Assembly: GCF_000346485.2 (NCBI RefSeq) | Contig: NZ_KQ976354.1 | Span: forward strand, 9,189,241 to 9,253,240 | Source of the DNA: Scytonema hofmannii PCC 7110 | GTDB taxonomy: Bacteria > Cyanobacteriota > Cyanobacteriia > Cyanobacteriales > Nostocaceae | Length of the DNA stretch: 64,000 nucleotides | Reading direction: 5' to 3' | Part shown: positions 7,594 to 15,861 of the stretch, one piece after another | How positions within the stretch are numbered: position 1 is the first letter of the stretch | How the letters are laid out: the number at the start of each line of letters is the position of its first letter | The notes under the pieces: generated by a model | Database searches by the model: none | Told to the model about the DNA's origin: nothing | The model's input: the letters and a program-made list of their open reading frames with translations, nothing else | Position numbers and translations under genes: made by a program

Positions 7594-10500
7594 ATGACTA
7601 TCGAAGAAGCATTAGTTATTATAGATACAGCGCTGCATCCAGAGTCTTTAAGTGACTTGCAAGAATTAATATTACGTCATTCCTGGGAAGGCAAGAGTTA
7701 TCCTGAAATAGGAGAAATCTGTGGTTATGACCCTAACTATGTAAAAGACACAGGGTCAAAGTTATGGAAATTACTTTCCAAAAGCTTAGGTGAAGAAATA
7801 TCCAAAAGCAATTTCCGGACAGTTCTCAGACGGCGTGCTACAGCAGAAGACAAGGCGATACAGGTACAAAATAGACAAGAAGAAATTATCTCCCCCTCCC
7901 TCCCTCCCCCCCTCCCCCCCTCCTCTTACCCCCCACTCCCTACTCCCCACTCCCTACTCCCTAAACAAGATTGGGGTGATGCGGTTGATGTCCCCATTTT
8001 TCTGGGGCGCACACAGGAAATCAATACGCTTCAGCAATGGATAGTAGAAGAAAACTGTCGTTTAATTGCATTGTTGGGGATGGGGGGTATCGGTAAAACA
8101 GCACTGTCTATCAAATTTGCAGAACACATTCAAAATGAGTTTGAATATGTTGTTTGGCGAAGCCTCCGGAATGCTCCACCTGTAGAAGATATGTTGCTCA
8201 GCTTACTGCAATTTTTATCTAATCAACAGGCAACAGAAGCAAATTTACCAAAAGATACAAATGGCAGAATTTCTCGATTAATAGACTATTTACGTTCCTC
8301 GCGTTGTTTGCTCGTTTTAGATAATGCTGAAACAATTATGGGTGGAGGTAATCGTGCAGGACAGTATTTAGAAGGATATGAAGGTTACGGCGATTTGTTC
8401 CGGCGTATAGGAGAAGCTCGCCATAAAAGCTGCTTGTTGTTAACAAGTCGTGAAAAACCCAAGGAATTTGTTGTGCTAGAAGGGGAAATACTTCCGGTTC
8501 GCTCATTACCAATTACTGGTTTAACGGAAACAGATGTTAGAGAAATATTAAGAGTGAAAGGTCAGTTTTCTGGTTCCGATAATGAATGGCAATTGCTGAT
8601 TTCTCACTATGCGGGCAATCCTCTAGCACTGAAAATAGTGGCGGGAGGAATTCAAGATTTATTTGATGGCAGTATTTCTAATTATCTAGAGATTTTAAAT
8701 CAAGGAACTGTGATTTTTGATGATATACGCGACTTGTTAAAACTCGATTTTTGTCGCCTGCTAGATTTAGAAAAAGAGGTGATGTACTGGTTGGCAATTG
8801 AGCGAGAACCCGTTTCTATATTAGAGTTAAGAGAACATATTCTTTCCCCAGAAGCCAAGCAAAAAATACCGGAAACTTTGAGAGGTTTGGGTCAGCGATC
8901 GCTTATTGAAAAAACAGCGAATGGTTTTACGCAACAGCCTGTAGTCATGGACTATATTACAGAGCGGTTGATTGACGAATCTTATCAAGGGATAGTGAGT
9001 GGAGAAATAAAAATTTTTCAGAATCATTCGCTGTTAAATGCCCAAGTAAAAGACTATATCAGAGAAGCTCAGATTCGTCTGATTGTCAAACCTCTGATTG
9101 ACAAGCTTCTGGCTGCTAGCAATCAAACTAACTTGGAAAATAGAATAAAGCAAATTCTGGAAAAAGAGCAACAAAAGACACCTCCAGAACCTGGATATGT
9201 AGCAGGTAATATTCTCAATATTTTGTCTCAATTAAAAGTTGATTTAACTGGCTATGATTTTTCTCATTTAACTGTATGGCAAGCTTATTTACAAGATACT
9301 TCCTTGCAAAAAGTCAATTTTGCTGGTGCAGACCTGACAAAATCAGTTTTTGCAGAAACGTTAAGTAGTATAACTTCAGTTGCTTTTAGTTCAGATGGTG
9401 AATTGCTAGCGACATGTGACGTGAATTGTGAAGTGCGCTTGTGGGAAATTAAAGATGTTCAAATAAGATACATAGCATCTTTACAAGGGCATACAAACTG
9501 GGTGCATTCTGTGACATTTAGTCCTGTTTCTTCTAGCAAGCCTGAAGGGATGATAGCGAGTGGAAGCGAAGACCAAACTGTTCGTATTTGGGATATCAGC
9601 ACCGGTGAATGCATCCACGTACTGCAAGGACACACAAGCAGGGTTTGGTCAGTGGCTTTTAGTCCAATTCTAATGGATTCTACACTAGGTGGGATTGTTG
9701 CTAGTGGTGGCGATGACCGCACTATTAAACTCTGGGATGTTGCCACAGGAAGATGTCTGAAAACTTTGCAAGAACATACTGGAGGAGTGAGTTCAGTTGC
9801 TTTCCATCCTCGAGGAAATTTACTTGCTAGTGGTAGTGGAGATGGTACAATCCGTTTTTGGGATGTCACCGAGGGTCAGTGTGTAAAAATCTTGGAGGGA
9901 CACACGGGTGGCGTCAGTTCGGTTGCCTTTAGCCCTGATGGAAGTTTACTTGCAAGTGGAAGTGAAGACCGGACAGTTCGTTTGTGGGATATAAAAGAGT
10001 CACGCTGTATAAAAACTTTACAAGGACACACGGGTTTAGTTTGGTCAGTTGCTTTTAGCCCTAATGGAAGTTTACTGGCAAGTGGGAGTGAAGACCATAC
10101 TGTACGTTTGTGGGATATTCCTGAGGGGAATTGCATTAGGGTTTTACACGGACATACCAACCGCATTTGGTCAGTGGCTTTTAATCCCATTTTTCAAAAT
10201 GGGCTTGGTAGCATTTTAGTGAGTGGTAGCAAAGACCAAACTGTGAGACTGTGGAATGTCTCTAACGGCAGTTGCTTGAGAACTATACGCGGATACACCA
10301 ATTGGATAGGATGGATTGCCTTTAGTCCTGATGGCAAGTTCCTGACTAGTGCAAATGAAGATCGAACAGTCAGGCTGTGGAATGTTGCTGATGGCAAATG
10401 TCAAGCGGTTCTTAAAGGACATACCCATCAGGTTTGGTCTGTGGCGTTCAATCCTGATGGAAAAATCTTAGCGAGTGGAAGTGAAGATCGTACAATCCGT

Positions 10501-11340
10501 CTGTGGAATGTGGATGATAGCCGATGCATTCATGTTTTATCAGGGCATACCAGTCGTGTTTGGTCGGTTGCTTTTAGTTTGGATGGTAAAACTTTAGCCA
10601 GTGGTGGTGGAGATTGCACAATTAAGCTTTGGGATGTAAACAGTGGTAAGTGCAGGAAAACACTAAACGAACACACGAGTTTGGTTTGGTCAGTGGCTTT
10701 TTGTCCTGCTCCTATCAGCGCTTCATATAAAGATGGAATATTGGCAAGTGGGAGTGGCGATCGCACTATTAAATTATGGGATATTAACACTGGTGAGTGT
10801 ATAAAAACTTTAGAAGGGCATAAAAGTTGGGTATTTAGTGTTGCCTTTAGTTCTGACGGCAAGATGTTAGCGAGTTCTGGTGCTGATGGAACTATTAGGT
10901 TGTGGAATATTTCAGAAGGGACTTGTGTAAAAGTGTTACAAACCGATACCAAACTGATTTTGCAACTTGCTTTTATTCCGGAAACAGGAAGGCAAAACCT
11001 TCCACCATTACTAGCATGTGGTAGTGACGATCGCAAAATCCGTATTTGGGATGTTTCTCAGGGCAAATGTATTAAAGTTTTACAAGGGCATACTGCTTGG
11101 ATTTGGTCAGTTGCATTTAGCCCAGATGGTAAAATTTTAGCCAGTGGCAGTCAGGATGAAACGATTAAGCTGTGGGACATGAACACGGATGAAAACATCA
11201 AAACTCTTGTGTCTGAAAAACCCTACCAAGGAATGAACATCACTGATATTAAGGGTTTAACTCAAGCAAATATTGCTACCTTAAAATCTTTGGGTGCAGT
11301 AGAATTTGGTATGGATGAAAAAGGGAAAAATTTATTATAA
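7594..11340 (+). CDS. STAND NTPase: HTH + NB-ARC + 14 WD40 repeats
   Basis: 1248 residues. Residues 1-80 form a helix-turn-helix-like domain of the type at the N-terminus of cyanobacterial vWA-MoxR-associated and STAND proteins. A Pro/Ser linker at about 99-124 is encoded by a CTCCC-type tandem repeat. The NB-ARC NTPase follows, with P-loop GMGGIGKT near 164-171, Walker B LLVLDNAE and LLTSREKP. A pentapeptide-like bridge (about 545-585) leads to fourteen WD40 repeats from about 590 to 1200, enough for two seven-bladed propellers. Such proteins are signal-transducing or defence-type ATPases whose propellers sense a ligand. No separate effector domain is evident. A paralogue lacking the WD40 part lies 1.6 kb downstream. 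Confidence 0.9.
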   Translation: MTIEEALVIIDTALHPESLSDLQELILRHSWEGKSYPEIGEICGYDPNYVKDTGSKLWKLLSKSLGEEISKSNFRTVLRRRATAEDKAIQVQNRQEEIISPSLPPPLPPSSYPPLPTPHSLLPKQDWGDAVDVPIFLGRTQEINTLQQWIVEENCRLIALLGMGGIGKTALSIKFAEHIQNEFEYVVWRSLRNAPPVEDMLLSLLQFLSNQQATEANLPKDTNGRISRLIDYLRSSRCLLVLDNAETIMGGGNRAGQYLEGYEGYGDLFRRIGEARHKSCLLLTSREKPKEFVVLEGEILPVRSLPITGLTETDVREILRVKGQFSGSDNEWQLLISHYAGNPLALKIVAGGIQDLFDGSISNYLEILNQGTVIFDDIRDLLKLDFCRLLDLEKEVMYWLAIEREPVSILELREHILSPEAKQKIPETLRGLGQRSLIEKTANGFTQQPVVMDYITERLIDESYQGIVSGEIKIFQNHSLLNAQVKDYIREAQIRLIVKPLIDKLLAASNQTNLENRIKQILEKEQQKTPPEPGYVAGNILNILSQLKVDLTGYDFSHLTVWQAYLQDTSLQKVNFAGADLTKSVFAETLSSITSVAFSSDGELLATCDVNCEVRLWEIKDVQIRYIASLQGHTNWVHSVTFSPVSSSKPEGMIASGSEDQTVRIWDISTGECIHVLQGHTSRVWSVAFSPILMDSTLGGIVASGGDDRTIKLWDVATGRCLKTLQEHTGGVSSVAFHPRGNLLASGSGDGTIRFWDVTEGQCVKILEGHTGGVSSVAFSPDGSLLASGSEDRTVRLWDIKESRCIKTLQGHTGLVWSVAFSPNGSLLASGSEDHTVRLWDIPEGNCIRVLHGHTNRIWSVAFNPIFQNGLGSILVSGSKDQTVRLWNVSNGSCLRTIRGYTNWIGWIAFSPDGKFLTSANEDRTVRLWNVADGKCQAVLKGHTHQVWSVAFNPDGKILASGSEDRTIRLWNVDDSRCIHVLSGHTSRVWSVAFSLDGKTLASGGGDCTIKLWDVNSGKCRKTLNEHTSLVWSVAFCPAPISASYKDGILASGSGDRTIKLWDINTGECIKTLEGHKSWVFSVAFSSDGKMLASSGADGTIRLWNISEGTCVKVLQTDTKLILQLAFIPETGRQNLPPLLACGSDDRKIRIWDVSQGKCIKVLQGHTAWIWSVAFSPDGKILASGSQDETIKLWDMNTDENIKTLVSEKPYQGMNITDIKGLTQANIATLKSLGAVEFGMDEKGKNLL
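7890..7966. repeat. CTCCC/ACTCCC tandem repeat inside a coding region
   Basis: C-rich repeat (CCCTCCCTCCC, then ACTCCCTACTCCCC units) of the same kind as intergenic GGGAGTAGGGAGT tracts at 28078 and 31380. It stays in frame and encodes the Pro/Ser linker between the HTH and NB-ARC domains. Confidence 0.75.
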
Positions 11341-11410
11341 GGAAAAGCGGTCAGCGAGTGGGTAGATATATATGTTGTTGAATATATTTTAAATTCTTGG
11401 GTAACTGTAA

Positions 11411-12253
11411 ATGTTAAAGCAAAATACTAAACCCTCCAAAACAAAAAACCCACCTATCACCTTAATACTTCAGGTTTGTACTTGGATAGAAGTTATTGTA
11501 CTGACAGCAGCAAGCATTATTTTGTTCTTTTTTCCGGAGTTTAGCAATTCTCGTTGGGTATGGCAAATTCGCCCTTACAACTCACACTTTTTAGGTGCAG
11601 TTTACTTGGCAGCAATTGTACCAACAGCCATGCTATTAGTGGTGCGTCAGTGGAAAATAGCACGGCTGATCATCCCCATGCAGTTAACTTTTACCATCAT
11701 TCTGCTAGTAGTTTCATTATTTTATCTAGAGCGTTTTAACTTTAGCAGACGCATAACCTGGGGTTGGTTCTTCCTTTACGCTATCATTCCCTTCACTACA
11801 ATCTGTCATATTTGGTTGTATCGACGTTTGCGACCTGTAGAATCTCTTTTTGTATCTTCATCATGGCGTTTTTACCTACGAGTACAGACATTTTTACTGA
11901 CTTTTTACGGTTTGGGTTTATTATTTGCTCCAAATACTTTTACTGCTTTTTGGCCTTGGAAAGTTGATAGCTTTCACAGTCAGTTATACAGTGCTGTGTT
12001 TTTTACCCTTGCTATTGGCGCATTTTTGCTATCCCGTGTCTGTTTATATACAGAGCTTTTTACATTAGGATTAACAGAATTTGTTTTGGGATTCACTCAG
12101 ATTTTAGGAGTTTTGAAGGCTGATGTAAAACTCCATAAAATTAACTGGTTGATTCCCAGTACTTGGTTTTGGATTAGCATTTTTGTGTTGCTGATGATTT
12201 CTGGAGGAGCAATGATTTGGCAATCTCAAAGAACAGTGACCAGTGACCAGTGA
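11411..12253 (+). CDS. Hypothetical polytopic membrane protein
   Basis: 280 residues with about eight hydrophobic segments (near 18-40, 60-80, 88-108, 118-137, 157-173, 192-210, 217-237, 248-270) and short basic loops, so an inner-membrane protein. I do not recognise the family. The last residues (TVTSDQ) and the stop codon are encoded by the GTGACCA repeat that begins at 12235, so the native C-terminus probably ended near residue 274. It follows the WD40 STAND gene by 70 bases and precedes another small membrane protein; the three may be cotranscribed. Confidence 0.7.
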   Translation: MLKQNTKPSKTKNPPITLILQVCTWIEVIVLTAASIILFFFPEFSNSRWVWQIRPYNSHFLGAVYLAAIVPTAMLLVVRQWKIARLIIPMQLTFTIILLVVSLFYLERFNFSRRITWGWFFLYAIIPFTTICHIWLYRRLRPVESLFVSSSWRFYLRVQTFLLTFYGLGLLFAPNTFTAFWPWKVDSFHSQLYSAVFFTLAIGAFLLSRVCLYTELFTLGLTEFVLGFTQILGVLKADVKLHKINWLIPSTWFWISIFVLLMISGGAMIWQSQRTVTSDQ

Positions 12254-12310
12254 CCAGTGACCAGTGACCAATGACCAGTGACCAGTGACCAATGACAAAT
12301 GACAAATAAC
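12235..12310. repeat. GTGACCA heptamer tandem repeat, ending in ATGACAA units
   Basis: About eight heptamers (GTGACCA with ATGACCA variants) followed by ATGACAA units. It overlaps the end of the membrane-protein gene at 11411 and contains the ATG of the next gene at 12299. Confidence 0.9.
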
Positions 12311-12694
12311 AAAAATATTACGATTTTACGCTTATATCTCTGGTTAATAGGAAGTAGTTTGTTTGTGCAGGGTATGGTGTCAATGGTTGTGACAACAGCC
12401 AACTTGCATCTACCCACCTTAATTCATAAACTCATCATTACAGACCCCTTGCACTCTTTCATTCACATATGCTGGGGACTGGGAATATCACTCTTACTTG
12501 CTAGAAGAATCAGCAAACCTCGGCTTGTCCGTTTAGCTTTATCATATGGTGTTTTCATACTTATTCTGGGATTTACAGGCACATTTATCCATCACCCCTT
12601 TGGTATGCAACTTGGAAGAGGTGAAAATGTCTTTCATTTCCTAAGTAGTTCAGTAGCTTTGATACTTGGGATTCGGGTGATGAAAGAACTCTAA
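12299..12694 (+). CDS. Hypothetical small membrane protein
   Basis: 131 residues with four hydrophobic helices (near 9-32, 52-68, 78-98, 112-127). Conserved-looking His-rich turns (DPLHSFIH, HHPFGM, NVFHF) suggest a DUF4383-like four-helix membrane protein, but I am not sure. The start ATG lies inside an ATGACAA repeat unit, so the repeat may have replaced the original leader; no ribosome site is visible. Same strand as its neighbours on both sides. Confidence 0.6.
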   Translation: MTNNKNITILRLYLWLIGSSLFVQGMVSMVVTTANLHLPTLIHKLIITDPLHSFIHICWGLGISLLLARRISKPRLVRLALSYGVFILILGFTGTFIHHPFGMQLGRGENVFHFLSSSVALILGIRVMKEL

Positions 12695-12802
12695 ATTCAG
12701 GGTTGGTTTTAAGCCTAGAGCATCGGTACAGTAATCCCAAAAACCCAGTTTCTTCGAGTTGAGCATAGGAGATATCAAGCACGCAAGAGAATTGAAATCG
12801 CG

Positions 12803-12874
12803 GCTATACAAACAAAGTCCACCTGCGTGGACTGATGCATCAAAGCCTGCGGAGGCTGGCTTTGTTTGTATAGC
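12803..12874. repeat. Dispersed inverted-repeat element
   Basis: A 15-base arm GCTATACAAACAAAG (12803-12817) is matched by its exact complement at 12860-12874. Nested hairpins lie inside: GTCCACCTGCGTGGAC and AGCCTGCGGAGGCT. It sits between 12299-12694 and the STAND gene at 12955. A partial relative (CCCACGTAGGTGGG plus GTATAGCCGCGA) occurs at about 53811. Probably a non-autonomous repeat that folds when transcribed. The rest of 12695-12954 shows no gene. Confidence 0.75.
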
Positions 12875-12954
12875 AAGAGAATTCTATTCTTGCAGGCTTG
12901 TGCCAAATTGGGATGCTCCCTTACAACATTGAAAGCATTATCGTGCAATAAACT

Positions 12955-14697
12955 ATGAATACTGACAAAGCCCTGATACTTTTAGACAATTTGCTCAAGC
13001 CAAAAAGCTTGAATTCCATTCAAGAAACTGTGTTTCGTCACGCCTGGGAAGGAATGGGCTATCGAGAGATGGCGCTTAATTGTGGCTATGATGCAAACTA
13101 TTTAAAAGATGTCGGTTCCAAATTGTGGAAATTACTTTCTGAAATATTGGAACAGGAAGTGACAAAAAGTAATGTTCGTGCTGTTTTAGGAAGATACGCA
13201 CGCAGTCTTGCCATGCAAACGTCTTTACAGACTCCTCAAACTCAATTAAAGGATGTAGTTGTTTCTCCTAAACTAACGTCTGAAGCAAGGGAGCCTCAAA
13301 ATTACAAAGAGACTTTAGACAGGGAAAGTAACAACTCTAACTTAGCAGTTGGCGAAACAGCGATCGCACATCCGCGTGTCGATTGGGGAGAAGCAGTTGA
13401 TGTTGTGGTTTTCTACGGACGTAATGAGGAACTAACAGAGTTACAAAAATGGATTGTTGATGAAGATTGCCGATTCGTTGCATTATTGGGAATGGGAGGG
13501 CTTGGCAAGACGACCTTATCTGTGAAGTTAGCAGAACAACTTCAGCAACACTTTGATTATCTTATCTGGCGTTCTTTACGCAATGCTCCCTCTATTGAAG
13601 AAATTCTCGTTGATTTAATTCAGTTCTTTTCTCAATCCCAAGAAACTGAGGCGACTTTACCAAAAGATATTAATGGTAAAATTTTACGTTTGTTAGAGTA
13701 CTTGCGTTCTTCACGTTGTTTGCTCATTCTTGATAATGTAGAAACAATTTTACGTGGAGGAGATTCACTTGATAAGACTGACACCATACGCGTTGGCAAC
13801 TATTTGCCTGGATACGAAGGCTATGGTGAACTTTTTAAACGAGTAGGGGAAGTACGTCATAAAAGTTGCTTGTTGATAACTAGTAGGGAGAAACCAAAAG
13901 AGTTTATTTCTTTAGAAGGGAATGGTTTTCCAGTTCGTTCCTGGCAATTAACAGGATTACAAGAAGCAGAGGCGCGGAAAGTGTTTCGACTGAAAGGTGA
14001 ATTCTCTGGTTCAGAAGAAGATTGGAGTACTGTTATTAAACATTATGCTGGTAATCCCTTAGCGTTGAAAATAGTAGCTGCGGCAATTCAAGAAATACTT
14101 GATGGAGATATTTCTAAATTTCTAGAATTTTTAAAGAAGGAATTGTTAGTTTTTGACGATCTGCGCGATTTATTAGAGCATCAGTTTAACCGTTTGTCTA
14201 AAGCAGAAAAGGAAATCATGTACTGGTTGGCAATTGAGCGAGAACCAGTGACTTTATGTGAACTTCAGAAGAATATTATGTCATCGCTTGCCAAGCAAAA
14301 ATTACCAGAAACTTTAAGAGCTTTAGGACAGCGATCGCTTATTGAAAAACAAGGTATATTTTTCACTCAAAAACCGGATTTAATGGAGTTAGTGACCCAT
14401 GAATTGATTGAGCATATTTCCGAAGAAATAATAAACCAAAAATTTTCTCTTTTCCACAGTCATTTTTTGCTCAAAACACAGGCAAAAGACCATATCAAAG
14501 AATGTCAAACGCAATTTTTATTAGCACTGCTTACAAAGAAATTAATCGAACGGTTAGGAAGTCAAGCAAATTTAGAGAATCGACTCAAAGATATTCTTGA
14601 AAATTGCGGAAAAAGTCAAAGTTTGGAACCTAGTTATGCAGAAGGAAATATTTTCAATATACTTCGTTATTTAAATAAGGATTTAGAGGATGTTTGA
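12955..14697 (+). CDS. STAND NTPase: HTH + NB-ARC, without WD40 repeats
   Basis: 580 residues, clearly paralogous to the first half of the protein at 7594. It has the same N-terminal HTH-like domain (GYDANYLKDVGSKLWKLLS against GYDPNYVKDTGSKLWKLLS), a linker of different composition, and the NB-ARC with P-loop GMGGLGKT near 181-188, LLILDNVE and LITSREKP. The last residues match the paralogue up to the point where its pentapeptide bridge and propellers begin (GNIFNILRYLNKDLEDV). A stop and a TTTGTCA/GTCACTG repeat then follow. It is either a natural short form or a truncation at the repeat. Possibly it forms mixed oligomers with, or regulates, its long paralogue. Confidence 0.85.
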   Translation: MNTDKALILLDNLLKPKSLNSIQETVFRHAWEGMGYREMALNCGYDANYLKDVGSKLWKLLSEILEQEVTKSNVRAVLGRYARSLAMQTSLQTPQTQLKDVVVSPKLTSEAREPQNYKETLDRESNNSNLAVGETAIAHPRVDWGEAVDVVVFYGRNEELTELQKWIVDEDCRFVALLGMGGLGKTTLSVKLAEQLQQHFDYLIWRSLRNAPSIEEILVDLIQFFSQSQETEATLPKDINGKILRLLEYLRSSRCLLILDNVETILRGGDSLDKTDTIRVGNYLPGYEGYGELFKRVGEVRHKSCLLITSREKPKEFISLEGNGFPVRSWQLTGLQEAEARKVFRLKGEFSGSEEDWSTVIKHYAGNPLALKIVAAAIQEILDGDISKFLEFLKKELLVFDDLRDLLEHQFNRLSKAEKEIMYWLAIEREPVTLCELQKNIMSSLAKQKLPETLRALGQRSLIEKQGIFFTQKPDLMELVTHELIEHISEEIINQKFSLFHSHFLLKTQAKDHIKECQTQFLLALLTKKLIERLGSQANLENRLKDILENCGKSQSLEPSYAEGNIFNILRYLNKDLEDV

Positions 14698-14700
14698 AGT

Positions 14701-14763
14701 GTCATTTGTCATTTGTCATTTGTCACTGGTTACTGGTCACTGGTCACTGGTCACTGGTCACTG
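14701..14763. repeat. TTTGTCA and GGTCACT heptamer tandem repeats
   Basis: Three TTTGTCA units followed by about six TGGTCAC units, beginning four bases after the stop of the short STAND gene. Confidence 0.9.
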
Positions 14764-14848
14764 TTATGTTGCAACATTGAAATCTTTCGATACGGTAGAA
14801 GTTTGAGACGGTAGGATTATTAAGTATAAGTAAGAGTAGGTGAGGTGT

Positions 14849-15130
14849 ATGAATAACGTTAACCCTGAGGAATTCAGTACCAAAGATAATGATATGCTTT
14901 TAGAACACGAGCTTACAGGTGGTGAACGTGGGAAAAACTCCCAAGTTTCTCGGCGATCGCACTGTGTTACCATTCAGCAAACAGATGGCACGACAATTGT
15001 TCACCACTACACTCGTGAAGATGGCATAGTCATTATCGACCCAGATGTCAGAGAATATTTTCCCAATGCAGAAGCAGTTAACAATGCTTTACGCACACTG
15101 ATTAACTTGGTTCCCAAGAAACGCGAGTAA
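14849..15130 (+). CDS. Hypothetical protein, 93 aa
   Basis: I start it at ATG 14849 (MNNVNP) because GTGAGG lies just upstream; the frame opens at a GTG three codons earlier. The protein is acidic and soluble. Its core reads like a short beta-hairpin followed by a helix (TIQQTDGTTIVHHYTREDG, then FPNAEAVNNALRTLINLV). I do not recognise the family. It ends 59 bases before the PIN toxin gene and may be part of that operon, but nothing shows an antitoxin role. Confidence 0.6.
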   Translation: MNNVNPEEFSTKDNDMLLEHELTGGERGKNSQVSRRSHCVTIQQTDGTTIVHHYTREDGIVIIDPDVREYFPNAEAVNNALRTLINLVPKKRE

Positions 15131-15189
15131 ATGACAATTCTAACTAGCGATAGTATGGTTTAGATGCAACCGCTATCAACCAGTTCTGT

Positions 15190-15663
15190 ATGAGCGAAAC
15201 TGTCTACTTAGAAACCAGTATTTTAGGATACCTTACGGCAAGAGCGACTAGAAACCTGATATTGGCAGCGAACATAGAAGTCACGAAAGAGTGGTGGGAA
15301 TCTCGTAGAAGCTCATTTACACTCTACGTTTCACAAGTTGTTTTGGATGAAGTGGCACGAGGAGACACCGAAATTGCATTGAAACGTTTACAAATCCTCA
15401 ACGGGTTGCCGTTAGTTGAACTCAATCAGGCTGTAAAAAATTTGTCAGCACAGTTTCTTGCACGCAGTAATCTTCCTCCCAACGCTTCCGACGATGCGGT
15501 TCACATCGCCGCAGCAACTGTTCACGGATTAGATTACTTGCTAACGTGGAACTGTAAGCATATTGCAAACGCTCAAATTCAAAGAAAGCTTGCAGCAATC
15601 AGCCTTGATTTTGGATACGAGTTACCAATAATTTGCACCCCTTACGAATTATTAGGAGATTAA
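15190..15663 (+). CDS. VapC-like PIN-domain toxin
   Basis: 157-residue PIN-domain protein of the VapC type II toxin group, expected to be a Mg-dependent ribonuclease. Acidic residues of the active site are visible in VYLETSILGYL (Glu in place of the usual first Asp), VVLDEVARGD and NASDDAVHIAAA; LLTWNCKHIAN is also typical of this subgroup. The partner gene follows three bases after the stop. The toxin-first order is usual for this cyanobacterial subgroup, as far as I remember it. Confidence 0.8.
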   Translation: MSETVYLETSILGYLTARATRNLILAANIEVTKEWWESRRSSFTLYVSQVVLDEVARGDTEIALKRLQILNGLPLVELNQAVKNLSAQFLARSNLPPNASDDAVHIAAATVHGLDYLLTWNCKHIANAQIQRKLAAISLDFGYELPIICTPYELLGD

Positions 15664-15666
15664 ATT

Positions 15667-15861
15667 ATGTGGCAAGATGAAATTTTAGATGAAATTCACA
15701 AAATTCGAGAAGAACACGCTAAATCTTTTAACTATGACTTAGATGCGATGTTTGCAGATTGGCAGAAAAAGCAAGCAGAAAGTGAAAGAGAAATTGTAAG
15801 CTTACCACCAAAGCACGGTCTAATAATGCGTTGGAGCCGACAGTTCAAAGGCGATCTGTGA
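15667..15861 (+). CDS. Probable antitoxin partner of the PIN toxin
   Basis: 64 residues, charged and helical (DEILDEIHKIREEHAKSFNYDLDAMF), then KKQAESEREIVSLPPK. I recognise this as the small protein regularly encoded with this PIN subgroup; it lacks an obvious DNA-binding domain. It starts three bases after the toxin stop. Its 3' end overlaps the end of the convergent amidase gene by 17 bases. Confidence 0.7.
   Translation: MWQDEILDEIHKIREEHAKSFNYDLDAMFADWQKKQAESEREIVSLPPKHGLIMRWSRQFKGDL

Noticed and set aside
9459..11036. Several long minus-strand frames opposite the WD40 region
   Set aside because: They are shadows of the repetitive, codon-biased WD40 coding strand; no ribosome sites or family motifs.
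12803..12874. Insertion sequence remnant
   Set aside because: The element has inverted arms but no coding remnant or target duplication; better described as a dispersed hairpin repeat.
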